26,608 nucleotides of DNA from Pelomyxa schiedti (lineage: Eukaryota; Evosea; Pelobiontida; Pelomyxidae): positions 649 to 27,256 of the forward strand of contig JAHLWZ010000632.1 of assembly GCA_020536535.1 (NCBI GenBank), read 5' to 3'. This document shows positions 1 through 10,982 of this stretch, in pieces. The first letter of the stretch is position 1. Every line of letters starts with the position of its first letter. A model generated the notes under the pieces. That model saw nothing but the letters and a program-made list of their open reading frames with translations, was not told where the DNA came from and did no database searches. The position numbers were made by a program, and so were the translations under genes.

Positions 1-6
1 GTTGCA

Positions 7-2000
7 ATGGGGTCCACTGCGTCTGGTCTTTTGTACACTGCGTTTGACGGTGTCAGAGCCGCCCTTTCGTGCTACAGTACAGTCCAAGTTGTTAAAATCA
101 AGGATTGGAGATTGGCTTCAGTTCACTGGTTTGTGTGCATTGTCATTGTGGTATGTCGCTTTTTCGTTTTGTTCAATGCAGCCTGAATTCACTACCAAAT
201 TTGAATGAGTATGGCTCATTATTTGTTTTGCATTAGTTGTATATTGGACTTGGTACAATTTTGATGAACAAGAGTTACTTGTTTGTGGAATCACCTGATG
301 GCACCGTTCGGTTTCAACTTGACCCTGTAGGCTTTTTATTTTTCCCTCTTCTTAACACCTTCTTTTCACTTGGCTTATTTGACGTTTCTTTTCCCAGCCA
401 GAATCCTATATGGATGCAGAGGATTTAGCCTATTGTTCTCAAAGCCCTCTGCCCCTAGCTAATTACACGAAGTACGACTGCGTTTATTGGGACGAAAATG
501 AAGCCAGGTACTTCAAAAATACATCTCAAAAATTCCTAATAACGTCTTTCAAGGTTCCCTACAGTTGAGAATGATGCTATATCAATAACCACAAGAACAG
601 ATGCAGAATACCAAGTCTTACCTATTTCTCTTCCTAACATACTCTTATTGAGAGTATAGAGTCTCCCTGCCTGTGACCGTGAAGATAATGGTTGCCAATT
701 TGAATCTATATCAGATACAATCACTCAATATATTGACGATATAGAACACTTTCAAGTTACCTTTTTTTGTATAAAAAAAATTTCTGTGACATGTCTCTAG
801 GTAAGGATTGATCACAGCTTCTTTGCCTCACATGTTGGGATTGCCTCAAATGGCAGATTTGTGTGTCACTATTTTCTTTTCATTTTTTCCAGTATCTCAC
901 TACTGCAGTTGCATGGGGAAATGCTTGATTCTGATGGTAATAAGATGGATCTTGAAGAGTACCCAAATTGCATTGGACAACCAGGTGAGTGGGACACACT
1001 AGAAATTCAAACACTTCTTGAAGCTTGTGGTCATACCAGTCTTGATGATCCCTGTACCCTTTTTACTCAACGCTATTCTGTCTCATTCTTCACTACAGCA
1101 CCTGCAAGCAGTGGAGATAGTATGCGAGATTCTGGAATTGTAATATACATGACGATTACATACACAAACAAATACTCATTCAATTTGAACAACATCAAGT
1201 ACTTTTTTCACTTTTTTTTTTTTTTGATTTATAAATGAAGGTACACTATCTCCGTGGCACTGCTTCCCTTGACGAAGTATAAATCTAGTGAGATACAATA
1301 CAATGATGATAGAACAGAAAGATATGTTCAGGAGAGGTAATTAATTACTTAAGTAAAAAACCTTGTTGATTATGGAAAAAGGCACGCTATTCACGTTGTG
1401 GTACTATTCCAGAAGTCAAAATACAATATAATGTTTCTTCAGGCCTTTCAAGTTGGCACTCTATGTGAATTTAGCTTCACTGTGCTTTTGCTAACCGTAC
1501 AGTTCCCCCTTTTTTTTCCCATCAATCTTCCAATTTTAAGTTTCCTTAGTTCATTGGAGGGTTTGGGTTGATGGTATTCGCAACCACCATAGTTGATGTT
1601 CTAGCAACAACGGTACAATTTTTAAAGATTATTTTTTCCTTTTACACCTGCAGGTATTCCCAAATCACGCCATAATAGAGCTGGCAAAAACACAGACCAC
1701 ATGTGTTTTGACAGGTATCTTTTCAAGTTGCTTTCCCCATGTGATTCTTGCTTTCTACACCAGATAAGAAAAATGTACCTTTACTCAAGAAGAGACTCAA
1801 CCAGGTTTCGTAGTTAAAACATGTAAACTACTCACTATTTTCCCAGTTCCGGCTGGATGTTGTTGAGGATGATGCTGCCCTGGATGATCTCAGCAAACCA
1901 CTTACTGGTAACCTTGAAACATTCTGTCTATGTAGAGAATAACACATTTTTAGGGTCAGGCACAGAAAGCTATTGTACTCAATTTCCCAACATGATCTAG
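7..2000 (+). CDS. P2X-type ATP-gated cation channel
   Basis: Ligand-gated cation channel subunit with two membrane spans and a large extracytoplasmic loop; family members form trimers. I recognise the family from its order of elements. The N-terminus carries STVQVVKIKDWRLA, the usual TxK-type motif just before TM1. TM1 is interrupted by intron 151-236. The loop follows, with VENDAISITTRTDAEY, then ACDREDNGCQF, VRIDHSFFASH, and a segment near 990-1050 matching the W...LL.A.G..LDD stretch. Next come a Tyr/Asn-rich strand near 1170 and the HAIHVVVLFQ strand. TM2 (about 1552-1615) keeps the conserved Asp in TTIVDVLATT. A short basic/acidic tail ends at TAG 1998-2000. About a dozen exons are needed. 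The start ATG at 7 gives about 40 residues before TM1, normal for the family, but an upstream exon off the window cannot be excluded. Several 5' splice sites are weak, so exact joins are uncertain. In Dictyostelium such channels sit on the contractile vacuole; location here is inferred. Confidence 0.85.
1054..1098 (+). other. 45-nt stop-free intron in the P2X gene
   Basis: The frame DDP...PASSGDSMR is broken by a GT-AG segment of 45 nt, a multiple of three with no in-frame stop. If it is retained, the channel would gain 15 residues in its extracellular domain. The family alignment I recall favours removal, since an LDD loop runs straight into the next strand. Confidence 0.5.
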
Positions 2001-2227
2001 CACTAACAATTTCTAAGATTCTCCCCCTCCACCTGAGAACAGCTAAAGTAGAAACTTTGTGCCGCTGTGCACCCACAATCCCCCAAAACACAACGAGTTC
2101 CAGTTCCACTAAAAAACCAAAATTCGATCATTCTCGTCGTTTGAGGAGACGCGGTGAGACGCGTTGCTTGTTTGATTGTATTTTTTAAAAGCTCTTTGGG
2201 GCCGATCGTCGGGTGCACCAAGTTGGG

Positions 2228-5200
2228 ATGAGTGGCGTTACGACGCCGGGTAACGCTGGCATCCAGAGTTCATGGGCCCTTACAAATTGGAACTGCGACT
2301 ACCAAGTTAGTACTCGCTGCTTTTTTTTTTCCCCTGCCCATTTTTTCAGGCCATTTTGGAGACTCCTGATTCTGAAGAAAAATTTAAACACCTGTTCCAC
2401 ATTTCACACGATTTTGTATATGGTGCTGTTCTTCCTTCAATGTACCATTTCCTCTGTTTGACTATTGGGATTAGCCTCTGTGTCATATGCCTCTGTCATA
2501 ATATCAGAACTTGGAATTTCAAAAAAAACTATCAAGGCTTGTCTATGCCACCCAGTCCTTGGACTCATTTTGCTTTTATCAATAGCCAGTAGCTCCACGC
2601 AGATATCAGTGCCAAAACATTTTGTTCACAGTTTTGGATGATCCCATGCTCCCAAACGGAAGTTATTTGTATGGTGGCACATTACCAAATAATCAAGCAG
2701 CAATGAAAATGGGCTCCCACGATGTATCTATACTCTTTCGTGCCTCTCTCAAATGTGACGAGTGTTCAGTTGAAAGGGATAATGGCGTGGGACTCCGCTG
2801 GAGTAGAGGGAATATGCTTGCCTCTGGTTCCCTTCTACTGTTTGCAGCAGCATATTTTCTAAGAAATTGAATTATAACTAGATGGCTTTGATTGACTTCA
2901 AAGGATTCAGGGTTCTCGCTTTATCGGCTCTCCCAATTGACTCCCTGACTTTGAAGTATGAGCAATTACTGGATTGATGTCTTTCTAACATTTGCTTGAG
3001 GTATGGATCCCCTGATGGTGGCTTTACAGTCTACAACTTGGATCCCGAGCTTGATAGAAAAGTATACAGTGTTGCAGATAGTTTAAGAAATTAAAAGCGT
3101 AAAGATAGAGCAAGCAGCAAGTGAAATCAATCTTGCAAAGCACACAGGTTTGAATCAATGTTATTTATCTTCCAACTTCTTTATTAGTGAATAGCTCACC
3201 ATTGTATGCTCCTGCTGACTTGGAAGGTCATAAAGCCCATGTAAAATTCATCTGAGCATTAGGGCCTCAAATTAAACAAAGTTTAGGATGGAAGATACTA
3301 TCTGTGGGATTTCTCTCGAACTTTTCCCCCTGAAGAGCCTCCCACAGACAATCCTTCCTGTGCTTATTACCAGCTCCTTAGACCTGAATTAGTGAAAAGT
3401 TGGCCAGTGCCACTTAGCAGTGATGCATTTTCTCCTTTTGACTCCGATGATCCTAATGCAGAATCACACAAAGATGGTACTTCATTTGTGCTAGTTATTC
3501 TTTTAGTTTTTCTTCCGCTTATCTTATGACCCTAGAGATAAGAAGAGTCTCACGCCACTTAATGGGATTTGTCATACCCAGATTTTCTCATGAACTGGTT
3601 TAGCTGCACCTTTAACCTTCACCAATAGTAACACATCCCAAGGACGAAATTGTGAGGAAAAAGATAGGGTAATCTAATTCTTCGAAATCGCAACCCAATC
3701 ATACCAGGGATGCAGTGCACACCAATGCTCTCATAGAGATAACATTCAATGACCTTCGTCTGGTAGAAAAGATGCACAGGTGAAGTGAAAATTGAAATAC
3801 CCCTATCTGGAACATGACAAAAAATAGAAATGGGATCAATCTACGTCACTTGGGCCTTGTTTACCAAAATGTGGAATATGAAATTACAAAGTAATCCGTG
3901 ACATCCTCCCCCACCTTTTCCTACCTCAATTAGACTCTGTCTTCTCCTTGAAATGACTGCAAGAATCACACGCCGATTTATTCAAGAAGAAGTAAACCAC
4001 TATCCTGAGCAATACTTCACCCTAATTTTATCTTTCCACAAGCACATGGATATCACTTCTTCTGTGCGATCATGTGAGGAACCATTCAAGGCCGTTATTG
4101 TCAAGCATCTTCAGTATATTATTAACAAAAAAGATGAGTTCTGGATGTCTGTTAAAGTTGAAATACAAAGTTGTCTCTTCCAAACTTTTTTCTTTCTGAT
4201 GAGCTTTATAGAAAAATTTTGCCAAGGTAATGAACTGTCAGATTTCGACTTCAAGAATATACCAACTGGACCTCTTTGTAAAAGATTACAACAAATATCA
4301 GGTTTTTAAACATCTATTTGACTTTCCTTACAAAAATTTCAGGATTCACATTTAGTGCAGCTGCACTGAAATCACTAGGATATAATGAAACCTTCGAGTT
4401 TGTGGAGAGTGATATCGAGGCTATTTTACCTAGAGTTAGCAACAATAGATCCCACAAGAACTAATTGTTGTTCAGGTGAAGCATACCAATATAATAGATA
4501 GTTCTGAGGCGATGTGTCTTTTCTTAGCAGCTAAAAATAAGGTTGTTTCTAATCGGTGTATGTAAAAATAATATTTTCTCAGAGAGGACCTACAAGCCTG
4601 AGACTGTTAGATCTGTGTTACCAAAAGTTTGAGCAGGCTCTTCTCCACCAACCATACAATCATCGCAATCACTTTCTATGGGGTTGTGCTTTAGTTTATC
4701 AAGCCAACTGTATACCAAACAAGGTTAGTTTTAATAAAGGAATTGGAACCACCCTTCATCTCATTGTAGGACTCAAAATCTAAGTTGTGGAAGCAGGCTT
4801 GTGAAAAATTTGAGGACTGCCTTAGTATAACCAAATCCTTTACAGAAGCGTAACTCCCAATACATAATGATTTTTTTGTTTAACTAAACAATCTAAAGAC
4901 GTTTCATGCTTGCTGATACTCTTTGGAAACTTGGGACTACATCTGTGACAGAAAAAACCTCTACAGAAGAATTTTATCAGAGGGATTTATGCCTGAAAAA
5001 CGCTGTGCAAAGTTTGGTAACAGTTCTTCAAACAAATCCATCTATGCTCAAGTATGAAATTGGTTTTCTTTACTAATTATGAATAATATATCTTAAGGTA
5101 TTGTGTTGACTTTCTGCATCATCAATATTTCTGGTGTTTGAAACTCACAGACAATGTCAGTATTTTGTGCCATCTCCTCACTCTGTGCTCTGCAACCAAA

Positions 5201-5914
5201 GACTTGCTGTTAGCGTCCCATTTCCCTGCAAGGACACTCCCTCCAACCTCTCTCCAACTTGAAATACCCCCAATTACCAATACCCACAACTTCTACTCTG
5301 GTATTCAGCCCATGCAAATTGAGAATCCAGATGAGATGAAGTTGCATATCTTTTTTCTCCATGCAGAGTTGGCACTCAATGTTGCCCTGAGAAATAAGTT
5401 TGAATCAAATCTGGGGTCACAATCTGTCATCCAGGCTATCACAGTTTATTATCTTCATTACTCTTTATGTATTTCATCGTTGTGAAGGACTTAATTGAAT
5501 TAGATCCTCCTAGTGCAGCACTTTTTCTACAGCAGGCTCACTACTTGTTTGAGCAGGGAACTTTCAACGGTTATCTTGCAGGTACCTACAAGTCGATAGC
5601 TATTATAGACCTTTCTCAGCCTCATGGATCTACACTGTTTTGAAGACGATTCTGCCCTTGCCCAAGATTTTTGGAAATCTTTCGACTTCCATACAAAACT
5701 GTGCTGTTGCTCTTGACTTCTTGCAAGCAGAATGTTGTTTTGTTTTTATTGAAAATAAAACTTACTTATTTCAGTATCTGATTCGTTCTATCATTCTGCT
5801 GCTGATACCATTTTGCAACTCTACAAACTTAATCCTCTTGCCGCAACAAAATACCTCCGTAGCTGTTTACTTGTACACAGAAGTGGCAGAACAAGAATTT
5901 TGAAGTACATCTGA
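2228..5914 (+). CDS. CLU-domain protein with helical/TPR-like repeats (probable N-terminal part of a CLU-LRR fusion)
   Basis: The ATG at 2228 opens directly into the CLU (clustered mitochondria) domain. WALTNWNCDYQ matches the family's DWNEEFQ start, then come DFVYASVSYASVIISE, the YGGTLPNNQAAMKMGSHD element and MALIDFKGFRVLALSALPI. YGSPDGGFTVYN, ADLEGHKAH and DGRYYLWDFSRTFPPEEPP follow, then YYQLLRPELVKSWPVPLS. The central part follows at 3700-4000 with NGINLRHLGLVYQNV and LEMTARITRR. From about 4580 the protein is helical, with TPR-like segments such as KFEQALLHQPYNHRNHFLWG and WKQACEKFEDCLSI. No CLU_N ubiquitin-like domain precedes the CLU domain. CLU family members bind mRNAs for mitochondrial proteins and keep mitochondria dispersed; that role is only inferred here. 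If unspliced at 5905 it stops at TGA 5912-5914. I think the intron 5905-5957 more likely joins it to the leucine-rich repeats downstream. Confidence 0.8.
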
Positions 5915-5957
5915 CCTCAAACTGAGTTTGAACTGACTCTTCACCTAAAAAAAAAAG
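5905..5957 (+). other. Candidate intron joining the CLU and LRR parts
   Basis: A donor GTACAT after AA (5903-5904) and an acceptor AAAG before G (5958) restore a Lys codon and continue in frame into ATGGCTCTC. An ACTGACT branch-like motif lies about 25 nt before the acceptor. The acceptor follows an A-run rather than pyrimidines, but another intron here (in the P2X gene, ending near 1380) also has an A-rich acceptor. The 53-nt length fits neighbouring introns and is much shorter than any same-strand gene spacing nearby except one. Confidence 0.55.
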
Positions 5958-5958
5958 G

Positions 5959-8900
5959 ATGGCTCTCTGCCACACATTGTTCGCCTCAGAAATTCTGGAA
6001 GTTATGGCATCTGAAATAAGCTATGATCTCTCCACCACCAACACCACAGATCCTATGCTCCTTCAACTTTCAAAACTTGCCCCTCACCTTCTCAAACTCA
6101 ATATGTCCAATTGCACTTGCGTCACAGATGAAGGATTACCAGCCCTTTTAACTGTATTTTGTGTTTTTTCTTTATGAGTTTCACACCGTTTAGCTCACTC
6201 AACTGGAATCTCTAAAATTGTGTGGATGCTATCAGTTGTCCTTGAAAGAATGTTGTTTTCCACCGTCACTAACAGAGCTTGATCTGTCTGGCTGCATGCC
6301 AATGTGCTAAATATCTCATTCATCCAATCGCCTGATCTGTTTTTCCAGTGCAGCTGACAAACTTTTGCGGCATATTGCCTACACTTGCACGAGATTAGAA
6401 ACACTTTGCTTGAGCCAGACCAACCGGATTCTGCTTCCTACTATTCTCACCATTTCGACTCTTCGCACTCTTTCTCTTCGGTGTTGTGGATTTATTTCTC
6501 CCTCTTCCATCTCTTTCTTGGAGTCTCCCCCACTCCTTTCACTCTCTCTTGCACGCTGCCCAGAAATTGTTGATAGCCTTTCACTATCACTTCCCACCAC
6601 GCTTCAGTCTATCGATTTTACTAGGCTCAAGCTGACAAGCACTGTGAAGAGAATCTGCCAAAGTGATGCAAGCTCCACATTGACCTCCTTCAACCTCAGT
6701 GGGTGTACTCTGAATGACGAAACAGTACTACTGATTTCCCAAAGTTTGAAATGCCTCAGGTTTTAGCATTTATGAGTGTAGGGTACCAATCAAAATCGCA
6801 GGCTACTTAACTTGAGCAAACAGACAAATATAACAACCACTTCTTTGGAGTCACTCACTTCGCTGGAAAGCCTTTCATCTCTGGATGTCTCTTCAACTAG
6901 AGTAACAAATGATATACTAGAAAGCTATGGCAAGAGCTTCTCTCATCTGGAATTTTTGAATGTGAATTCATGTCTCTTTTTAACCTGTATGACTTGTGCA
7001 ACCACAAATCCGTCTCACTCTTTCTAAGACAGTGGTATCAAGGCGTTTCTACAAGTATCCTCGGTAGAACTTCAATCACTCAATGTTGGTGGATGTGGTA
7101 TTGAGAGACTCAACCCACTTCAAACCCACTCGAAGGTTCTTTTTTGTACACACTGTGACTATTAACTTTAGCAGTTAACTGAACTTAATCTTGCACGCTC
7201 TTGTCTACTAGGAGCGGCTGTCGCAGAGATCGCAGTTTCTCTTCCCAACCTGGTTACCCTCAATTTTTCCCTCAACAAGGTTACAAGTATTGTCACTTAG
7301 AAAGCGTCAACTGACAATTGCAGTGGCACCACCTTCCTGTATATAGCTTTGCAGCCATTGGATTGCTCACGAACCTGCGTACTCTTAATCTCTCTACATG
7401 TCCGATAACAGATAACGTCTTTGGTCAACTGGCCTCCCGACTACTACTGCTGGAATCTCTTAATATATCATCTACAATTTTGACCAACAAGAGCATTTAC
7501 AAGTAGGTAACTTTGCTTTATGTCGGGTTGGGACTAAGCATACTCTCCAGGATAGCACGCTACCTAAGAAGTTTGAAGGAACTGGACCTGTCCCATAACC
7601 GATGCATGACAAGAGAAGCTTTGCCTTATCTCCATTACATCTCATCAGTATGGCAAAACACCACTCTCCAAAAAAAGTTTTTGCTTCTCATTCCTTACTA
7701 GTACGCAATCATAACAGCAGACCACATTGATCTCGGGTTACCAAAAAAAAAGTACGAAAATTTCACCAACCTAATTAATACCTTGTAGCAACGTGCGCGC
7801 AGCTCCTATTCCACTCAAAGCAGTCCGAACACATGAGCCCAAGTTTAACCCCTATTCAGTGCTGCAGAAGAAACTCATCACCAAGGACACTCTCAGAAAA
7901 ATTGCTATTTTGGATCGAACTGGAACTACGGCCAACTCACAGTTGCAAAATGAGTTTTCAATTCCCTCACCACATTCGATCGTATCGGCGGATGATGCCA
8001 ATTCGACTCCATCAATAGCAGGAATTGTTTTCCCTGAGGATGCCTCCTCAACCCCACCAGCACTTCCCCCCCGTTTACCTCCACGTTTACCAGAGGCCAC
8101 TGTCAATGCACCCAATTCAGAAACCAATTCGAATGAAACCCCCAGTGTGGAACTCAATAATGAGGGCACTGATATGATACCTCTGGAAGAGGAACCAGAT
8201 GAAATAGTTGATTCAGACCATGAAAATGACAACGACGAGGCAGGTGAAGGAGGCATGGATGATGGCTATGAAGATGCGGCCAGATCAATAGCAATGGCCA
8301 TTGCCATGCAGAACGACGAAGCCGAAGTCACTGAAACTGTGGAAAAAGACTCGAGCGAGGGCCTATCAGTAGCCGTTGGAGAGAATGTCTCCCCAGCACG
8401 ACTGGTACAGCGCCAGAAACAACTCAAGAAGCTGCAGCAGCAGCTGGAGCTTCAGTTGTCCCCTCTAGCCACACAAACAGGCACCAAATCGTCTCCAGCG
8501 CACTCGCCCGCCTCGATCCAGCCCAGCCCCGACCCTCCCGCGGTCATCGGCGACCCCCAGGGGCTCCTCCCCAACCCTGGGGAGCCGGCCTCCCCCGCGT
8601 CCCCGGACCCCGACGTCCTGGTGCTGGGCATGCCCCCCGCCCCGCCGCCCCCGCTCACCACCCCGGAGCAGTACACCCACGCCCTCAAGCAGCCGCTCTC
8701 GGCGCCCCCCAAGTTCTACCAGCCCATGCCCGCTCTCTCGCCGCCGCCCCCGCTCCTGCCGCGGCCCCGCACCCCGCCGCCGGCCCCCCCGCCCCCGCCC
8801 GCACCGCCGCGGCTGGCACGCCAGGCGGCACTCCCGCCTGCCCCTGTGGCTGTGACTTTGCCTGTGCCGGTGCCTATGCCTTCCCCGCCACCATTTTCCT

Positions 8901-9151
8901 ACACCATGCCCTCCCTTCCACCCCTCACTCAGCAGCAGCAGCTAAGGATTCCTCCTGCAATGCCGGTTGCCATTTCCCCCCGAAGTGGCTCTGAAACCCC
9001 ACCAAAGTCACAATCCCCAGTTCCAACAGTTCCAGACACCAGCAGAGTAACCACAACACCATCAGCATCAAGGCCGCCGGAAATGGTACAGCCCCCTGCA
9101 GTACCTATCTCGGTGCGGCCTACGTGTATAGCAAGACCGCGTCTACTGTAG
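5959..9151 (+). CDS. Leucine-rich repeat region with acidic and proline-rich C-terminal tail
   Basis: From 6080 to about 7660, across several short introns, the translation is a series of cysteine-type leucine-rich repeats. Examples are LLKLNMSNCTCVTDEG, LESLKLCGCYQLSL, LTELDLSGCMPM, LTSFNLSGCTLNDE, LRTLNLSTCPITD, LESLNISSTILTN and LKELDLSHNRCMT. This is the AMN1/F-box-LRR style, which forms a curved protein-binding surface. No F-box is visible before it. The last uninterrupted exon (about 7789-9151) starts with NVRAAPIPLKAVRTHEPKF. It then has an acidic stretch (8160-8260), a Gln/Leu coiled coil (8400-8460) and a long proline-rich tail. The stop is TAG 9149-9151. The ATG at 5959 could start a separate gene only 44 nt after the previous stop. 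Because splicing at 5905/5957 is in phase, it is more likely the C-terminal part of the CLU gene. The specific partner is unknown. Confidence 0.75.
8470..8830 (+). repeat. GC-rich polyproline-encoding block
   Basis: Within the LRR protein's last exon the base composition jumps to very high GC, with runs of CCC, CCG and CCGCCG encoding PPAPPPP-like stretches. Flanking coding DNA uses A/T-ending codons freely. It is low-complexity, in frame, and keeps both antisense frames open by composition alone. Confidence 0.7.
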
Positions 9152-9323
9152 AAAAATGAAAAGAAACTGTTTCTTTTGAGAAGAAAGAAAGGAACAGTGA
9201 TATGTCTATTGCGTTTTTATTAGGGTTCTTTGGGGCAAAATCATACTCTTTGGCTTTGGTACCTGGGAAGAAAGGTAAGACGAAGGTTGGCTGAAGAAAA
9301 GTACTAAAAGGAATTTGGGGATC
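9152..9323. other. Convergent 3' region between two genes
   Basis: Only 172 nt separate the TAG of the plus-strand LRR gene from the TAA of the minus-strand UBZ-like gene. On the minus strand a canonical AATAAA lies at 9216-9221, about 105 nt past that gene's stop, and is a good polyadenylation signal. No AATAAA is seen for the plus-strand gene. Confidence 0.55.
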
Positions 9324-10982
9324 TTACGGGTACATCTGGTACATGCTGGAGGGATATGGTTGCCTAATTGGAATTAGGAAGACAATAAAGCTTTAGTGAA
9401 ACATACCCTGGGGGAATTTGTGTGGTAGGTACAATTGATGGGAGTGCTTGCTGGTTCAGTTGTTGTTGTTGCAGTAATTGTTGTTGCTGAAGATATTGTG
9501 CCTGCTGGAGTTGCTGTGCTTGAAGTTGTTGATCAGGCAGGCTTGGTGGTAGCAATGTAGCAGGTTTATTTTGGGGGAGCATTGGGGGTTGGGAAAGGAC
9601 AGATTTGTCACCAGAACCTAATGTAATTTCAGTGTTGTGTTGGAAATGGACCGCCCAGTTACCTCCAAAGAAAGAACTGAAAAACCCAGGAGGTGGTGGG
9701 CGTTCGGTTTTAGCTGGCTGTCCAACTAATTGTAATGGTGAGTGGTTACCGCCACGGCATGAAAAATACCCACCAACACTCTGAGAAACGACTTGAAGGG
9801 GTGTATGTGTGTTTCCAGTGTGAACTTGCATATGTTGTTGAATAGTGCTGGCAGTACAGACTTTTCCACAGAGGCCGCATATCTGGGCATTTATCAGAGA
9901 ACTGTAACCATTGGTCTTGTACCATCTGTACTGTGGAAGCTGTTGTAGAGCTAGTTACGTTGGTAGGGGCCTTCGGTGGTTGTGTTCTATTGTTAGGTTG
10001 CTGCTGAGCAATGCGGTTCTCTTCTGCTTGAAGTTGTCTAGCAAGTTCCTGTGAAATATTTGAGACATATTAAAGCAGTGATTACTTTGTGACCTCATCA
10101 GAGGATGTATCATTGGCTGTGGCAAATGCCCTGGGTGGAACTGATTGGGACAGTGGATTGAACTGCTGAGGTGCCCTAGTTGTATTGGGGGATGGAGGCA
10201 TAAAGTAAGCTGGAGGGGCAGCCGCCACTGGGGATTGAAAAGCAGGACTAGAAATATAGGAATTAGAGGGGAGGATGTGTGAAAGTGAAGTACGGTGCCA
10301 ATTGGGTGCTATGCTGTTGCACCAGAGAAGATAGTGTGGCTATCTTCTGTTCCAGGGATGTCAACCTTGCTTCAATGGTCGAGAAACCACTGTTGCAAAA
10401 CTCCTTCAACTGTTTTGTTGTTGGTTATCGAGCAAAAGATAAATGGGAAGAGAACGAAGATAGCGAGTGAGAATGTGTTGCACGTTAACTGTAAGGGAAT
10501 TACTTGATCTAGATTGAAGGGCACGGCTTGTGGCGCCAGCTGGGGCTCAGAGTGTGTCTGCTGTACTTGAGGCTGTGAATTCGGCACTGGGTCTTGAGGC
10601 ACGGTGGCCACGGGTGTTTGGGTTTCCATTGGTTGGCTTGGAGGGGGCGGCGGAGGAACGGCAGAACGTTCAGGCTCCGCAGGAGGAGCAGGTGGAAGTG
10701 GGGACAAAGGGGCGTAAGGGGAAGGAGTTGGTGAGATTGTTGTGGGATTGAGTGCTGGTGTAGTGGGGTTCATTGAAGCGAAAGAGAGCCCCAACAGTTG
10801 GTCAAAACTCTGGAGTGTGGTTGGTTTTATTATCATTGAGAGGAGTTAGCGTGAAGTTTGATGTTTAAAGCATAGATCTAGGCGTATCAATAATAAACGA
10901 TACGTACTGTATGTTGACCGTAGGGCATAAGAGGTTGTGTCGCAGATGCCGGTAACCCTTTCGGTGCATCACTGTTGGCCAT
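9324..10982 (-). CDS. Pro/Gln-rich protein with coiled coil and UBZ-like zinc finger
   Basis: Read on the minus strand with about six exons. The ATG at 10982 gives MANSDAPKGLPASATQPL in exon 10982-10908. A phase-0 intron leads to SFDQLLGLSF and a long Pro-rich region. A second intron leads to a short coiled coil, LKEFCNSGFSTIEARLTSLE, somewhat like BRICK1/WASHC3 helices. After more Pro-rich sequence comes SSDEELARQLQAEE, an amphipathic helix common in ubiquitin-pathway proteins. Then comes a zinc finger, ICGLCGKVCTASTIQQHMQVH, with C-x2-C-x11-H-x3-H spacing. That spacing fits UBZ ubiquitin-binding fingers (usually last residue C) better than DNA-binding C2H2 fingers (x12). A Gln-rich stretch (9455-9530) precedes the final exon, which ends YPSSMYQMYP at TAA 9324-9326. 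Family unknown; a ubiquitin-binding adaptor is inferred. Its start is divergent from the antiporter gene. Confidence 0.7.

Noticed and set aside
7852-8256. Minus-strand 134-codon Ser-rich frame
   Set aside because: Antisense to the acidic part of the LRR protein exon, which reads naturally on the plus strand.
8452-8712. Minus-strand Gly-rich frames
   Set aside because: Antisense of the polyproline block; openness follows from GC composition.
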